64,000 nucleotides of DNA from Bacteroides nordii WAL 11050 = JCM 12987 (GCA_000613465.1 BAJA01000023.1:23259-87258), one strand, 5' to 3'; counted from the stretch's first letter, positions 1 through 8,681 are shown. Made by a program: numbers and translations. The notes: generated by a model from the sequence alone, not told the origin.

Positions 1-800
1 CTCCTTTTTCAGTGCAAGCACAGGATGCTATCCATATAGGAACCCGGCATACCCTGTTTTCGCAGATATTAAATGAAGAGAGGGCTTATTGGGTGTATGA
101 ACCCGAAAGACAGGCCGGGGGCTCGATTAGAAACCTTCCTGTTCTTTATTTACTGGATGGGGATGTCTTTTTTCATTCAGTAGTAGGATTTACCCGTTTT
201 TTCTCTTCTTCCAAAGTTTCTTCTTTACCTCCATGTATTGTTGTCGCTGTATTAAATACGGATCGTACCAGAGATTTTACTCCCACTTGTTCGGCAGCAC
301 GACGGGATGGAACGATTCATTCCGGGGATAAACCGCAGGGAGGAGGGGCTGAGCAATTTTATCGTTTTCTGACGGAAGAATTGCGTCCTGAAGTGGAGAA
401 AAGAGTGTTGGGTGGTAGCAGCAATATTCTGGTAGGACACTCGTATGCAGGTTTGTTCACTTTAGAGATGCTTCTCCGGCATCCCGGATCCTTTGATACG
501 TTTATGGCAATAGATCCCAGCTTATGGTGGGATCAGGGAGTTTTCCTGAGACAGTGGGAGGAAAAAGTGTCTGGGAAGGATTTCTCAGGTAAACAGCTAT
601 ATGTTGCTTTTGCCACTCAGCGACGTCCCGGAGTGAAATTAAATCAGTTTTCGCTGGCAGATAGTTTGAAAATAAAGATTGTTCCCGATATGGAAAACCG
701 GCATCTACGGGTCGTTTATAAAAAGTTTCCGGAAGAGATGCATGGTACTGTTGCTCTTCCGGGAATATTTGACGGTCTGAAGTCTCTGTTCCGACACTAA
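1..800 (+). CDS. Secreted alpha/beta-hydrolase esterase (5' end cut by window edge)
   Basis: Putative esterase of the PF00756/IroE-like alpha/beta-hydrolase fold. The nucleophile elbow GHSYAG is visible about residue 143 counted from the codon at base 12, and a C-terminal MHG could supply the catalytic His. Family members hydrolyse carboxyl or sugar esters; the substrate here is unknown. The frame is open back to the first bases and reads PFSVQAQD, which looks like the end of a signal peptide, so the GTG at 12 is not the true start and the N-terminus lies outside the window. The protein is probably periplasmic. The TAA stop (798-800) overlaps the stop of the convergent lipoprotein gene. Confidence 0.75.
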   Translation, partial: PFSVQAQDAIHIGTRHTLFSQILNEERAYWVYEPERQAGGSIRNLPVLYLLDGDVFFHSVVGFTRFFSSSKVSSLPPCIVVAVLNTDRTRDFTPTCSAARRDGTIHSGDKPQGGGAEQFYRFLTEELRPEVEKRVLGGSSNILVGHSYAGLFTLEMLLRHPGSFDTFMAIDPSLWWDQGVFLRQWEEKVSGKDFSGKQLYVAFATQRRPGVKLNQFSLADSLKIKIVPDMENRHLRVVYKKFPEEMHGTVALPGIFDGLKSLFRH

Positions 801-1315
801 TATTGTTTCTCTTTTATTGGAGAATCTGTAGAGGTATTGTCTCCCTGAAGAAGTAGCCGGGATAGTGAACGGGTACTCCATTTATCTTTAAAAGATGGGG
901 TTATCGGTTTTAATGAATGAATATGGGGAACAGGTTTTATGTGTTTAACTCCTTTAACTGATTCCAGGTGAGTGTTACTCATTATGATTTCTCCTCTTAC
1001 AATCCCTTTTTGGGCTGCAACAGCATAACCATCTGTGTCATATAATACACCATTTATATACCATCCCAAAAAGCGGCCATTGAAATGATAGATGTCTTCT
1101 TTTCCATCAAAATAAGCCACTGGAGTGCCATCCCACATATAAATTGTAGAATCTTTGTCTACATAGTTTATGTAGGCAATAGGCTGGGTGCTTTTATCGA
1201 ATAAGGTCACTTCTGACTCTTGGGGGATAACAGGTTCATTTTCATCATCACCACATCCGGTCAATAATCCGATTGTGGCACATAAAACTAAGAGTAATTT
1301 TTTCATTTGATGCAT
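797..1315 (-). CDS. Small lipoprotein with 4-fold beta-flower-like repeat
   Basis: The N-terminus is a lipoprotein signal (MKKLLLVLCATIGLLTGC), so the protein should be anchored by Cys in the envelope. The mid region has short repeats of the type Y-x-W-D-G / Y-F-D-G / F-N-G-R-F-L-G-W-Y / L-Y-D-x-x-G, resembling the 4-fold beta-flower family found in Bacteroidota; this assignment is from pattern memory. The function is unknown. The ATG at 1306 (MKK) is as good a start as the ATG at 1315. The gene lies downstream of, and in the same direction as, the histidine kinase, but a hairpin plus T-run between them suggests separate transcription. Confidence 0.7.
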   Translation of the reverse strand: MHQMKKLLLVLCATIGLLTGCGDDENEPVIPQESEVTLFDKSTQPIAYINYVDKDSTIYMWDGTPVAYFDGKEDIYHFNGRFLGWYINGVLYDTDGYAVAAQKGIVRGEIIMSNTHLESVKGVKHIKPVPHIHSLKPITPSFKDKWSTRSLSRLLLQGDNTSTDSPIKEKQY

Positions 1316-1390
1316 TATTTATTAATATATGGATATTTACAGGAAGTTATGGATTACCTTACTTATTCAAGGGAATGTTGACCTTCTCAT

Positions 1391-1424
1391 ATAAAAAGAC
1401 CGGGATATATAAAAATATCCCTAT
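1391..1424 (-). terminator. Candidate terminator of the histidine kinase gene
   Basis: On the minus strand the hairpin GGGATAT..ATATCCC (1402-1421) is followed after two bases by CTTTTTAT. It sits 35 bp past the kinase stop. The stem is AT-rich, hence moderate confidence. Confidence 0.5.
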
Positions 1425-1458
1425 TGGGAAGCCCTTAATTTATCTAAATAAATGCTTC

Positions 1459-3840
1459 TTAAGAGAGAGGGATTAAAGGTAAAATTGTTGCGAAACAACT
1501 ACCTATGCCTACTTCCGACTGTACCTCTATGCGCCCTGCCAATCTTTCGATAATAACTTTACAGATAGATAGTCCCAGACCGCTACCTTGTTCAAATTCA
1601 TCAGCTTTATAGAAACGATCAAAAATCATCATAAGTTCTTTTTCATCTATTCCCTTGCCAGTATCTTTTACGTACACGCAAACTTCATTATGTTCTTTAT
1701 CTATTTTACATCCTAATGTGATGGAGCCACATTGGGTAAACTTATTTGCATTGCTTAGGAAGTTGGAAATAACTTGTGTGAAACGAATACGATCTATGTT
1801 GGCGGGCAAGAAGAGTGAGTTGTCCAATTCAAGACTGAATTTTAAGGAAGGTTGAATCAATGGTTGATGGTGCTTATATATTTCTCTGACAATCTCTGTT
1901 ATATCATCATTCTTCATTTCAAAATCGATGTTACCGGAGTCTAAATGTGATATTTCCAGCATATCGTTGATTAGCTTTAGAAGCAGTTCATTATTCAGAT
2001 TGATAATTTCGAGCATGCTTTCTTTTTCTTCCCGGTCTATTTCATCAGCATCTTCACCTGCCAATATGTTGGTAAAGCCCACAATAGCATTGAGTGGAGT
2101 ACGAATCTCGTGACTTATATTGTTGAGAAAGGACTGTTTCAATTCTGCTTTTTCAGCCATTTGTTTGGCTAAAATCAGTTGTTGTTCATGTTCTACCAGT
2201 TTTTGGATATTCTGCATAATACCTGCCAGTATCATTTCACCCTGTGCATTTTTCAGGCTACGGCATCGTAGTTCATACCATTGGTAGTCGTCTTCATTTT
2301 TTCTGAAGCAAAAACGTGCCCGCTGTATTTCCATACCTGGAGATTGATAAAGTGTTTCATAAAATGAACTCAGTAGTTGTACGTCATCCGGGTATGCATA
2401 TTGTAAAAAGTCGTCTTTGGTGAATGAGCGTTGTTTCAAGCCCATTAAGCGCGTATAATTAGTATCAAACTCAATGGTATCTTCTTGCATGTTCCACAGT
2501 GATATCTGACCTCCATCTGTAGAAAGCGTTAAACGTTTATGAGCTTCTTCAAGTATTTGCAGATTCTTGCGTTCTATCCGAGAACGTTTTCGCATTCGCA
2601 GCAAGCTGAGCGATACGATAATGAATGCAAGAATAAATAGCATTGCAAGGAGATAGAGTTCAACACGATAGTGGTCATAAAGCGGATAATTGACAAGGCG
2701 TACATTTGGGGGAATGTTCTGGGTAGCCTGTTTGCCATACGCCGAAATATTACTCCAGTCGAGTACATATTCTTTGGGCAAATCACTTATTTTAGGTGTG
2801 CCTGTCTTTTCTTTATTCATTAATTGCACGGATAGATCAGCGGCAACTTTAGCGGAAATTTCTTTTGTAGCCATATAGCCACCCACAATCTTGGTTCCTT
2901 CGTCGAACCCCTCGCAAATACAACTGAAAGAAGGTATATTAACGGCATTTACTATTGGGAGCGACATTGAATCAAATTTATCGAGTAAAAATGCTTTTTT
3001 CTTCTGTTCACTTTTTGACTTTTCCATCATTACAAGTAAAGAAGCTCCTTTTATATAGCGGAAAGGACAAAGGCTTACGGTTAACTTATCTTTTTTGACT
3101 TTGATACGGTCGTTTGCTACGGCAGCCATAAGATTGTAGTACTTCATCATTTCGTTCATTTCCTTGTATTCATATTCCATGGAATATGCTGACTTATGAC
3201 CTAAGATTTGTACGTTCCTTCTATCCACAACCTTGGTCAATAAATCATAAGATTTACGTCCGAGTGTGGTCAGGTCAATATTGTATACAATTTCTATTTC
3301 TGCTTTAGGTTGTAATGATTGTATGAAATCTATATTGCTTTTAAAGTCCGGACTGTCTCTGAGAATATAAATATCTTTAGTACTGTATTCTTTTATAAGT
3401 TTTTCATCGGGGAAATGTACATTACAGGCTACTACCGGAATAGAAGACAGGAGACGGTGCCGGGTTGATAATAAAGAAAAGGTAGCCTGATCTCCTACTG
3501 CGAGAATGAGGTCCATTGGTTTGCTTTTAATACCGTCGAGGTATTTATTTATGTTATTAAGACAAACTTCAGGATTGAATTGATTACAGTCGAGATAAAA
3601 TTGATTGAATATGGGTTCTATGCCTTTTTTTCTTAGTTCCCGGGTGATAAGTTTCTCAAAATTTCCGTAGCCAACACTGTTCCTTGAAAAAGAATATACG
3701 AGAGATATCTGTTTTTTCACCCGGTGATTTATGACATACCACTGTTTGAAATTATATCCGCATAAGAAAGTTCCTAATAAGAGAATAAAACCAAGAATAT
3801 ATTTAAATTTTGGGACAATGATTTTCATATATTGATTCAT
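1459..3840 (-). CDS. Membrane sensor histidine kinase with ABC-type substrate-binding sensor domain
   Basis: Two-component sensor kinase. In order: a membrane segment near residues 13-33; a periplasmic domain (about 40-330) resembling ABC-transporter substrate-binding proteins (PF04392-like; DLILAVGDQATFSLL, IPVVACNVHFP); a second membrane helix near 395-415; a PAS domain (about 440-560); HisKA with NISHEIRTPLN (His about 577); and HATPase with N-box NFLSNANKF, G1 DTGKGI and G2 GSGLGLSIC. There is no receiver domain, so a partner regulator is needed; none is adjacent. The open frame extends to a TTG at 3849, but that codon overlaps a -7-like TACTTTTG, so ATG 3840 or ATG 3828 (MKIIVPKFK) is likelier. 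A close paralogue, frameshifted, lies at 20499-22741. The ligand is unknown. Confidence 0.88.
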   Translation of the reverse strand: MNQYMKIIVPKFKYILGFILLLGTFLCGYNFKQWYVINHRVKKQISLVYSFSRNSVGYGNFEKLITRELRKKGIEPIFNQFYLDCNQFNPEVCLNNINKYLDGIKSKPMDLILAVGDQATFSLLSTRHRLLSSIPVVACNVHFPDEKLIKEYSTKDIYILRDSPDFKSNIDFIQSLQPKAEIEIVYNIDLTTLGRKSYDLLTKVVDRRNVQILGHKSAYSMEYEYKEMNEMMKYYNLMAAVANDRIKVKKDKLTVSLCPFRYIKGASLLVMMEKSKSEQKKKAFLLDKFDSMSLPIVNAVNIPSFSCICEGFDEGTKIVGGYMATKEISAKVAADLSVQLMNKEKTGTPKISDLPKEYVLDWSNISAYGKQATQNIPPNVRLVNYPLYDHYRVELYLLAMLFILAFIIVSLSLLRMRKRSRIERKNLQILEEAHKRLTLSTDGGQISLWNMQEDTIEFDTNYTRLMGLKQRSFTKDDFLQYAYPDDVQLLSSFYETLYQSPGMEIQRARFCFRKNEDDYQWYELRCRSLKNAQGEMILAGIMQNIQKLVEHEQQLILAKQMAEKAELKQSFLNNISHEIRTPLNAIVGFTNILAGEDADEIDREEKESMLEIINLNNELLLKLINDMLEISHLDSGNIDFEMKNDDITEIVREIYKHHQPLIQPSLKFSLELDNSLFLPANIDRIRFTQVISNFLSNANKFTQCGSITLGCKIDKEHNEVCVYVKDTGKGIDEKELMMIFDRFYKADEFEQGSGLGLSICKVIIERLAGRIEVQSEVGIGSCFATILPLIPLS

Positions 3841-3846
3841 ATCGTG

Positions 3847-3854
3847 CAAAAGTA
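3847..3854 (-). promoter_or_regulatory. -7 box (TACTTTTG) upstream of the histidine kinase
   Basis: Matches the Bacteroides -7 consensus TAnnTTTG on the minus strand. The expected start of transcription falls about at base 3840, i.e. on the first ATG. The mRNA would be leaderless, or translation starts at the in-frame ATG at 3828. No clear -33 TTTG is seen. Confidence 0.45.
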
Positions 3855-4168
3855 GTATATTTCAGTAAAGCAAGGATGGCTTTATACAAAATATTTTATA
3901 TTTTTTCTTCAACATCAGATATTCATTTGTAATATATTGATTGCATGAAATAAAACCTGGCTAACTGGAATAGCTGAATTCAGGCCTTTCGGTCGATAAG
4001 GAACATAAAGAGAGGAGGTATTCATTATTGAGAAACAGTTTGCATAAATAGAGGCGATCTGCATAAATTCACTATATTTGTATTTTACAATCTGCCAACA
4101 TCGGTAAAAAAGCGATATGATTGTGACCGGTTATATTGATAATATCCAATTTGAAGTAAGAGATACAT
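3855..4168. other. Divergent intergenic region
   Basis: AT-rich gap between the kinase and the first GNAT gene. It carries a -7-like TATATTTG at 4073-4080 on the plus strand, suitable for the acetyltransferase gene starting at 4169, but no convincing -33 element. No ORF or RNA gene is recognised here. Confidence 0.4.
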
Positions 4169-4918
4169 ATGAATACTGATTTTGTAAACTTAACAACGGA
4201 GAACCTTGTCAATGAGCATTTGTGCTGCATTATCCGTAGTAAGAAAGCCCACCCAGGTATTGATGCCAAACGAAAATGGCTTTCTGACCGGCTAAACGAG
4301 GGGCATGTCTTTAGAAAGTTAAATGCAAAAGCTACGGTTTTTATTGAATATGCACCTCTTGAGACAGCTTGGGTTCCCATAATAGGTGACAACTATTATT
4401 ATATGTATTGCTTATGGGTTTTGGGTAGTCCGAAAGGAAACGGATATGGGAAATCGTTGATGGAGTATTGTTTGGCTGATGCCAGAGAAAAGGGGAAGTC
4501 CGGTATTTGTATGCTTGGGGCAAAAAAACAGAAGAACTGGCTTTCCGATCAATCATTTGCAAAGAAATTTGGTTTTGAGGTGGTTGATACTACCGATAAC
4601 GGATATGAATTGCTTGCTCTTTCTTTTGACGGAACTGTACCGACATTTGCACAAAATGCTAAAAAGCTGAAAATAGAGAATGAAGAGCTGACGATTTATT
4701 ATGATATGCAATGCCCCTACGTTTATCAATACATTGAGACGATAGCGCAGTATTGTGTGATGAATGACTTTCCTGTATCTTTAATTCAAGTAGATACGTT
4801 GCAAAAAGCTAAGGAATTACCTTGTGTCTTCAATAATTTTGCTGTGTTTTATAAAGGAGTTTTTGAGACAGTGAATTTGCTGAATATCGACTATCTAAAG
4901 AGGATACTCAAAAAATGA
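4169..4918 (+). CDS. GNAT acetyltransferase with C-terminal YoaP-like domain
   Basis: 249 residues. The N-terminal about 150 residues form a GNAT fold with an acetyl-CoA loop region GSPKGNGYGKSLMEY (about 90-105). The C-terminal about 80 residues (YYDMQCPYVYQYIETIAQ..PCVFNNFAVFYKG) match the YoaP-like domain found fused to GNATs. The acceptor substrate is unknown. It is the first gene of a same-direction group of small transferases (4.1-8.3 kb). The start ATG is preceded by AGAGATACAT, without a strong SD, as usual in Bacteroides. Confidence 0.82.
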   Translation: MNTDFVNLTTENLVNEHLCCIIRSKKAHPGIDAKRKWLSDRLNEGHVFRKLNAKATVFIEYAPLETAWVPIIGDNYYYMYCLWVLGSPKGNGYGKSLMEYCLADAREKGKSGICMLGAKKQKNWLSDQSFAKKFGFEVVDTTDNGYELLALSFDGTVPTFAQNAKKLKIENEELTIYYDMQCPYVYQYIETIAQYCVMNDFPVSLIQVDTLQKAKELPCVFNNFAVFYKGVFETVNLLNIDYLKRILKK

Positions 4919-5021
4919 CAGTGAAATTTTGCTGTTGTGCGGCAAGTTCTCTACTGTTGGGTGATAATAACTTTACGTCTGGTAGTGAAGTGTTTATAGT
5001 TACGGTAAAATAAGTGATGAT

Positions 5022-5531
5022 ATGAATAATAATAATAAATTTTCGCTCCGTCCACTGATGGATAATGATGCAGACAGTTTGGCTCGGCAATTGAATAATA
5101 AAAAAGTTTGGGACAACTTGCGTGATGCTCTTCCTTATCCATATACTTCACAGGATGCAGCGTGGTTTATCAACTTTCAGCAAAATGACCCACTGTTGAC
5201 TTGTTATGGTATTGTTGTGGATGGTGAAGTCGTTGGTAATATCGGATTTACACGCAGTGAGGATATTGAACGGTTTACGGCAGAGGTTGGATATTATATC
5301 GGTGAAGATTATTGGGGGCAAGGCATTATGTCTGCTGCCCTGAGCGAAGCTGTGGAAGATTATTTTAAAACAACGGAGGTTGTTCGACTTTTCGCTACTC
5401 CGTTTGACTACAATAAAGCAAGTGCAAAAGTGCTTGAAAAAGCTGGATTTACACTAAAATGTATCTTTACCAAAGGGGCATATAAAAATGCTCAATTTGT
5501 CGATATGCTCTATTATGAAAGAATTAAATAA
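5022..5531 (+). CDS. GNAT acetyltransferase, RimJ/RimL-like
   Basis: 169-residue single-domain GNAT. It begins with the beta strand FSLRPLMDNDADSLARQLNN, has GNIGFTR, the acetyl-CoA loop EDYWGQGIMSAAL (about 93-105) and a C-terminal NKASAKVLEKAGF motif typical of the RimJ/RimL type (N-terminal or small-molecule amine acetylation). Substrate unknown. A truncated GNAT remnant begins 8 bp after the stop. Confidence 0.85.
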   Translation: MNNNNKFSLRPLMDNDADSLARQLNNKKVWDNLRDALPYPYTSQDAAWFINFQQNDPLLTCYGIVVDGEVVGNIGFTRSEDIERFTAEVGYYIGEDYWGQGIMSAALSEAVEDYFKTTEVVRLFATPFDYNKASAKVLEKAGFTLKCIFTKGAYKNAQFVDMLYYERIK

Positions 5532-5538
5532 AGTGGTA

Positions 5539-5832
5539 ATGAAAAATACAACCCATTTTCTTTCTGAAGATGCTGTGTGGGAATCTGTCTCTGAATTTGT
5601 ATCTGTTGTTGCTTGCCGACGAGCAGGAGTCCATGATAGACTGCTGCTTGGAACGTATCGCCAAATGATAGTTGGCACGGGCGATGTGCCGGGTGCCGTT
5701 AATTTTTATACGAATTGTGGTTTTGAATACTCCCATCGGGTGGAGAACTTTTTTACTGACAACTACGATCACCAAATGGTTGAAGATGGGGTATTACTAA
5801 AAGAGATGATTTACTTTAAACAAAAAATATAA
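5539..5832 (+). pseudogene. Truncated GNAT acetyltransferase remnant
   Basis: A 97-codon ORF from ATG 5539, directly after the preceding stop. Only the last about 55 residues look like a GNAT C-terminus (VGTGDVPGAVNFYTNCGF, then FFTDNYDH and MIYFKQKI). The first about 40 residues do not complete the fold and the central acetyl-CoA loop is absent. The family is normally about 150 or more residues, so this looks like an internally deleted copy. A longer ORF starting at 5488 would overlap the upstream gene and is not preferred. It ends 2 bp before the PfpI gene. Confidence 0.55.
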
Positions 5833-5834
5833 GG

Positions 5835-6443
5835 ATGAAACAAGAGATTTTATTTGTACTGCTCGATAATTTTGCCGATTGGGAAGGAGCCTATATTGCT
5901 CCAAACCTAAATTGGGGAGTTGAACCCGGAAGTGAGAGCAAATATGTAGTTAAAACGGTATCGGTAACGAAAGGCTTTGTTGTCTCGTGCGGTGGATTCA
6001 AGGTATTGCCCGATTACGGTATCAACGATATTCCTGCTGATTATGCCGGAGTAGTATTAATCGGAGGTATGAGCTGGTTTACTCCAGGTGCCGAACTTGT
6101 TGTCCCGTTAGTAGAAGATGCCATCAGGAACAAAAAACTGGTTGCAGGCATCTGCAACGCTTCGGTTTTTCTTGGAATGCACGGATTCCTGAATGAGGTG
6201 AACCATACCAGCAACGGATTGGATTATCTGAAAGAATATGGCGGAGCAGGCTATAAAGGCGAATGCCACTATGTCGATAAACCAGCAGTAAGAGATGGTA
6301 ATATTGTAACTGCTAACGGCTTTTCCGCTTTGGAGTTTACTCGTGAAATACTTTATGCTTTAGGGGCTGACACTCCGAAAAAGATAGAGAAAAGCTATCG
6401 AATGAATAAAACAGGTGTTTGGGAAGCGCCGGAAATAGAATAA
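5835..6443 (+). CDS. DJ-1/PfpI family protein (class I glutamine amidotransferase-like)
   Basis: 202 residues of the DJ-1/PfpI fold. The nucleophile elbow VAGICNASVFLG places the conserved Cys near residue 103, and an acidic residue in ADWEGAY near 17 is in the position that polarises this Cys in DJ-1 relatives. Members act as proteases, glyoxalases or stress chaperones; the role cannot be fixed from sequence. It starts 2 bp after the GNAT remnant, suggesting co-transcription. Confidence 0.8.
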   Translation: MKQEILFVLLDNFADWEGAYIAPNLNWGVEPGSESKYVVKTVSVTKGFVVSCGGFKVLPDYGINDIPADYAGVVLIGGMSWFTPGAELVVPLVEDAIRNKKLVAGICNASVFLGMHGFLNEVNHTSNGLDYLKEYGGAGYKGECHYVDKPAVRDGNIVTANGFSALEFTREILYALGADTPKKIEKSYRMNKTGVWEAPEIE

Positions 6444-6506
6444 TCGTATAATTAACATTGAAAACTTTTTTTCAAAAACTCAAACGGTGGGTAAAATAAA
6501 GAATAT

Positions 6507-7100
6507 ATGCTTATGAAAGATGTAATAAATGGACGTTGTGGTTGGTGTGGAACCGACGAACTGTATGTAAAATACCACGATGAGGAGTGGGGGCAATTGG
6601 TGACTGACGACAAAATACTGTTCGAGTTTCTTGTGTTGGAGAGTGCCCAAGCCGGATTGAGTTGGATTACCATTCTCAGAAAACGAGAGGGGTATCGTAA
6701 AGCCTTTTGTGATTTTGATGTCGAGCGGGTGGCACAGATGACCGATGAAGATGTGCAACGATTGGTCCAGTTTGATGGTATTGTGAAAAACCGCCTGAAA
6801 ATAAAATCAACCATCACTAATGCAAGGCAATTTCTCATTATACAAAAAGAGTTTGGTAGTTTTTACAACTATACGCTCTCATTCTTTCCCGACAGAAAAC
6901 CGATTGTCAACACCTTTAGTTCATTGAGCGAAATTCCTGTATCTTCTCCCCAGTCCGATGCGATGAGTAAGGATATGAAAAAGCGTGGATTCAAATTTTT
7001 CGGATCTACGATTTGTTACGCTCACTTACAGGCTTCGGGGTTTATTAACGATCACCTGATGGGCTGTGTATGCCGGAAAGAGGAAAAGCAATTGAAATGA
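6507..7100 (+). CDS. tag: DNA-3-methyladenine glycosylase I
   Basis: Excises 3-methyladenine from alkylated DNA as the first step of base-excision repair in the cytoplasm. The zinc site of Tag enzymes is complete: Cys in RCGWCG, His in YHDEEWG, and His/Cys in NDHLMGCVC. The catalytic-pocket Glu is in LESAQAGLSW (about residue 50). 197 residues is a normal length. ATG 6513 (MKD) is an alternative start. It sits among acetyltransferase genes, 18 bp upstream of the next one. Confidence 0.93.
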   Translation: MLMKDVINGRCGWCGTDELYVKYHDEEWGQLVTDDKILFEFLVLESAQAGLSWITILRKREGYRKAFCDFDVERVAQMTDEDVQRLVQFDGIVKNRLKIKSTITNARQFLIIQKEFGSFYNYTLSFFPDRKPIVNTFSSLSEIPVSSPQSDAMSKDMKKRGFKFFGSTICYAHLQASGFINDHLMGCVCRKEEKQLK

Positions 7101-7118
7101 TATAAAAAAACAAATCAG

Positions 7119-7649
7119 ATGAAGCAATATTTTGAAACCCAGCGCCTTATTTTCCGTTCTTGGCAAGAGGAAGATATCTCGCATCTTGCCAGATTGAACA
7201 GTGATGATAAAGTCATGGAGTATTTTCTGAAAAAATTGTCTTATCAAGAGACGATTGCATTGTACAATCAAATACAAGAGGAATTTACTATATATGGATT
7301 TGGGGCATACGCTGTTGAGGAAAAAGAGACTGGAGCTTTTATTGGCTTTGTCGGATTGCACAATGTTACATTTGAAGTAGACTTTGTTCCGGCTGTTGAA
7401 ATCTTATGGAGACTGTTACCCGAGTTTTGGGGCAAAGGGTATGCTACGGAAGCTGCTATTGCTTGTTTGAATTATGCAAAAGAGGAATTAAAGCTAAAAG
7501 AGATAGTCTCTTTTACTTCATTGCTTAATAAACGTTCAGAGCATGTGATGCAAAAAATAGGTATGACACGCATAAAAGAGTTCAATCATCCGTTAGTGGA
7601 GCCTGAACATCCTCTGTACAGACACATTTTGTATAAGATAGTATTGTGA
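7119..7649 (+). CDS. GNAT acetyltransferase, RimJ/RimL-like
   Basis: 176 residues. It starts with TQRLIFRSWQEEDISHLARL, the classic Acetyltransf_3 opening, followed by FIGFVGL, LLPEFWGKGYATEAA (acetyl-CoA loop, about 103-117) and SFTSLLNKRSEHVMQKIGM. It is closest in type to ribosomal-protein or small-molecule N-acetyltransferases. Substrate unknown. 18 bp after tag, probably in the same transcript. Confidence 0.87.
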   Translation: MKQYFETQRLIFRSWQEEDISHLARLNSDDKVMEYFLKKLSYQETIALYNQIQEEFTIYGFGAYAVEEKETGAFIGFVGLHNVTFEVDFVPAVEILWRLLPEFWGKGYATEAAIACLNYAKEELKLKEIVSFTSLLNKRSEHVMQKIGMTRIKEFNHPLVEPEHPLYRHILYKIVL

Positions 7650-7771
7650 TTCTGCAACGTATCTTCTTTCCGGTAATTTCTTCTGAGGGGCTTTGAGAGT
7701 TTCTTTGCGAAGGATTTTTGAGTCGTTTCATTGCATATTTTATTAACCTGCAATAATACGTATTTTACACT

Positions 7772-8284
7772 ATGGGAATAAATAAGGAAGAAATTACATT
7801 AAAGCAACTGACAGACGAAGATATACCATTGTTTGAAAGTTGGCTTGACAAAGAATATATCAAAAAATGGTTTGGTGACAAAGAGGATTGGTTATATGAG
7901 ATAAGCGAAAGAAACGGGAAATACGGTTTCTTGACGCATTTCATCGTTTATCACAATGACCGGAAAATCGGATATTGTCTCTATGGCGATTGTTTTTATA
8001 TCAAAGATTTAGAGGAAGAAGGGCATGACTTTAAGTCATTGTATGGCGATGTTACAGCGAAAAATCATACTTATGAAATAGGTTACCTGATTGGCGAAGA
8101 GGGGTATTTGAACAAAGGTATCGGTAAGATTATCATTCAGTTGCTGGAAGCAAAACTTATTGGAATCGGAGCTAAAGAGATGGTGGCAGATCCCTGTGAA
8201 GAGAATGTTATCTCTGTAAAAACACTTCTTGGTAACGGTTTCAAGAAAAAAAGTGATGGGGACTATCGAAAAGTAATCTCCTGA
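7772..8284 (+). CDS. GNAT acetyltransferase, AAC(6')-like
   Basis: 170 residues resembling the GNAT subfamily that includes AAC(6')-type enzymes: ITLKQLTDEDIPLFESWL, then KWFGDKEDWLYEI, and an acetyl-CoA loop EEGYLNKGIGKIIIQLLE near 109-125. The C-terminus VKTLLGNGFKKKSDGDYRK fits a GNAT end. Aminoglycoside acetylation is possible but not shown; family membership is the safe call. It is the last gene of the GNAT group, with a 122-bp gap upstream. Confidence 0.78.
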   Translation: MGINKEEITLKQLTDEDIPLFESWLDKEYIKKWFGDKEDWLYEISERNGKYGFLTHFIVYHNDRKIGYCLYGDCFYIKDLEEEGHDFKSLYGDVTAKNHTYEIGYLIGEEGYLNKGIGKIIIQLLEAKLIGIGAKEMVADPCEENVISVKTLLGNGFKKKSDGDYRKVIS

Positions 8285-8341
8285 AATCACACGAACCAAC
8301 ACTTTTTCAGCCATATCCATTCGGCGTATTTAGAAAAGAAT

Positions 8342-8378
8342 AAAAAATCCCCTGTATTTCAAGTGAATACAGAGGATT
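8342..8378 (-). terminator. Rho-independent terminator for the tRNA-Asp transcript
   Basis: Read on the minus strand: AATCCTCTGTATT, a short loop, AATACAGGGGATT, then a T-run (bases 8342-8347 are A on the plus strand). It lies 25 bp past the 3' end of the second tRNA. Confidence 0.8.
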
Positions 8379-8402
8379 GCTTAAATTTACTATTTATTTT
8401 TG

Positions 8403-8476
8403 CGGTGTGTACGGGACTCGAACCCGTGACCCCATGCGTGACAGGCATGTATTCTAACCAACTGAACTAACACACC
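8403..8476 (-). tRNA. tRNA-Asp (GTC), downstream copy
   Basis: 74-nt cloverleaf on the minus strand. The acceptor stem GGTGTGT pairs with ACACACC, the discriminator is G, the anticodon loop is CTGTCAC (anticodon GTC) and the T arm is GGGTTCGAGTCCC. CCA is not encoded. It differs from the upstream copy by a compensated base pair in the acceptor stem. Confidence 0.95.
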
Positions 8477-8534
8477 AAATATTTATTTGATTAATCTGAT
8501 TTTACTGTTTACACTTCTTTGATAAATCAAGAAG

Positions 8535-8608
8535 CGGTGCGTACGGGACTCGAACCCGTGACCCCATGCGTGACAGGCATGTATTCTAACCAACTGAACT
8601 AACGCACC
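8535..8608 (-). tRNA. tRNA-Asp (GTC), upstream copy
   Basis: Same tRNA as the copy 58 bp away, with acceptor stem GGTGCGT/ACGCACC, anticodon GTC and discriminator G. The tandem pair appears to be one transcript from the promoter at 8650-8681 to the terminator at 8342-8378. Confidence 0.95.
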
Positions 8609-8649
8609 AGTATTTCATTTTAATCAGCTTTCTCTCTCGATTGCGGGTG

Positions 8650-8681
8650 CAAAGGTAGCTGTTTTTACGTAATTTGCAATA
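8650..8681 (-). promoter_or_regulatory. Promoter of the tRNA-Asp pair
   Basis: On the minus strand TATTG, a 19-bp spacer, then TACCTTTG. The latter matches the Bacteroides -7 consensus TAnnTTTG and the spacing fits -33/-7 promoters. It lies about 42 bp before the first tRNA. Confidence 0.75.

Noticed and set aside
5488..5541. Start at 5488 for the small GNAT remnant
   Set aside because: It would overlap the upstream GNAT by 44 bp out of frame; ATG 5539 directly after the stop is simpler.
4918..7772. Integron gene-cassette array
   Set aside because: Gaps between the small genes are 2-120 bp and show no attC-like inverted sites; no integron integrase is seen.
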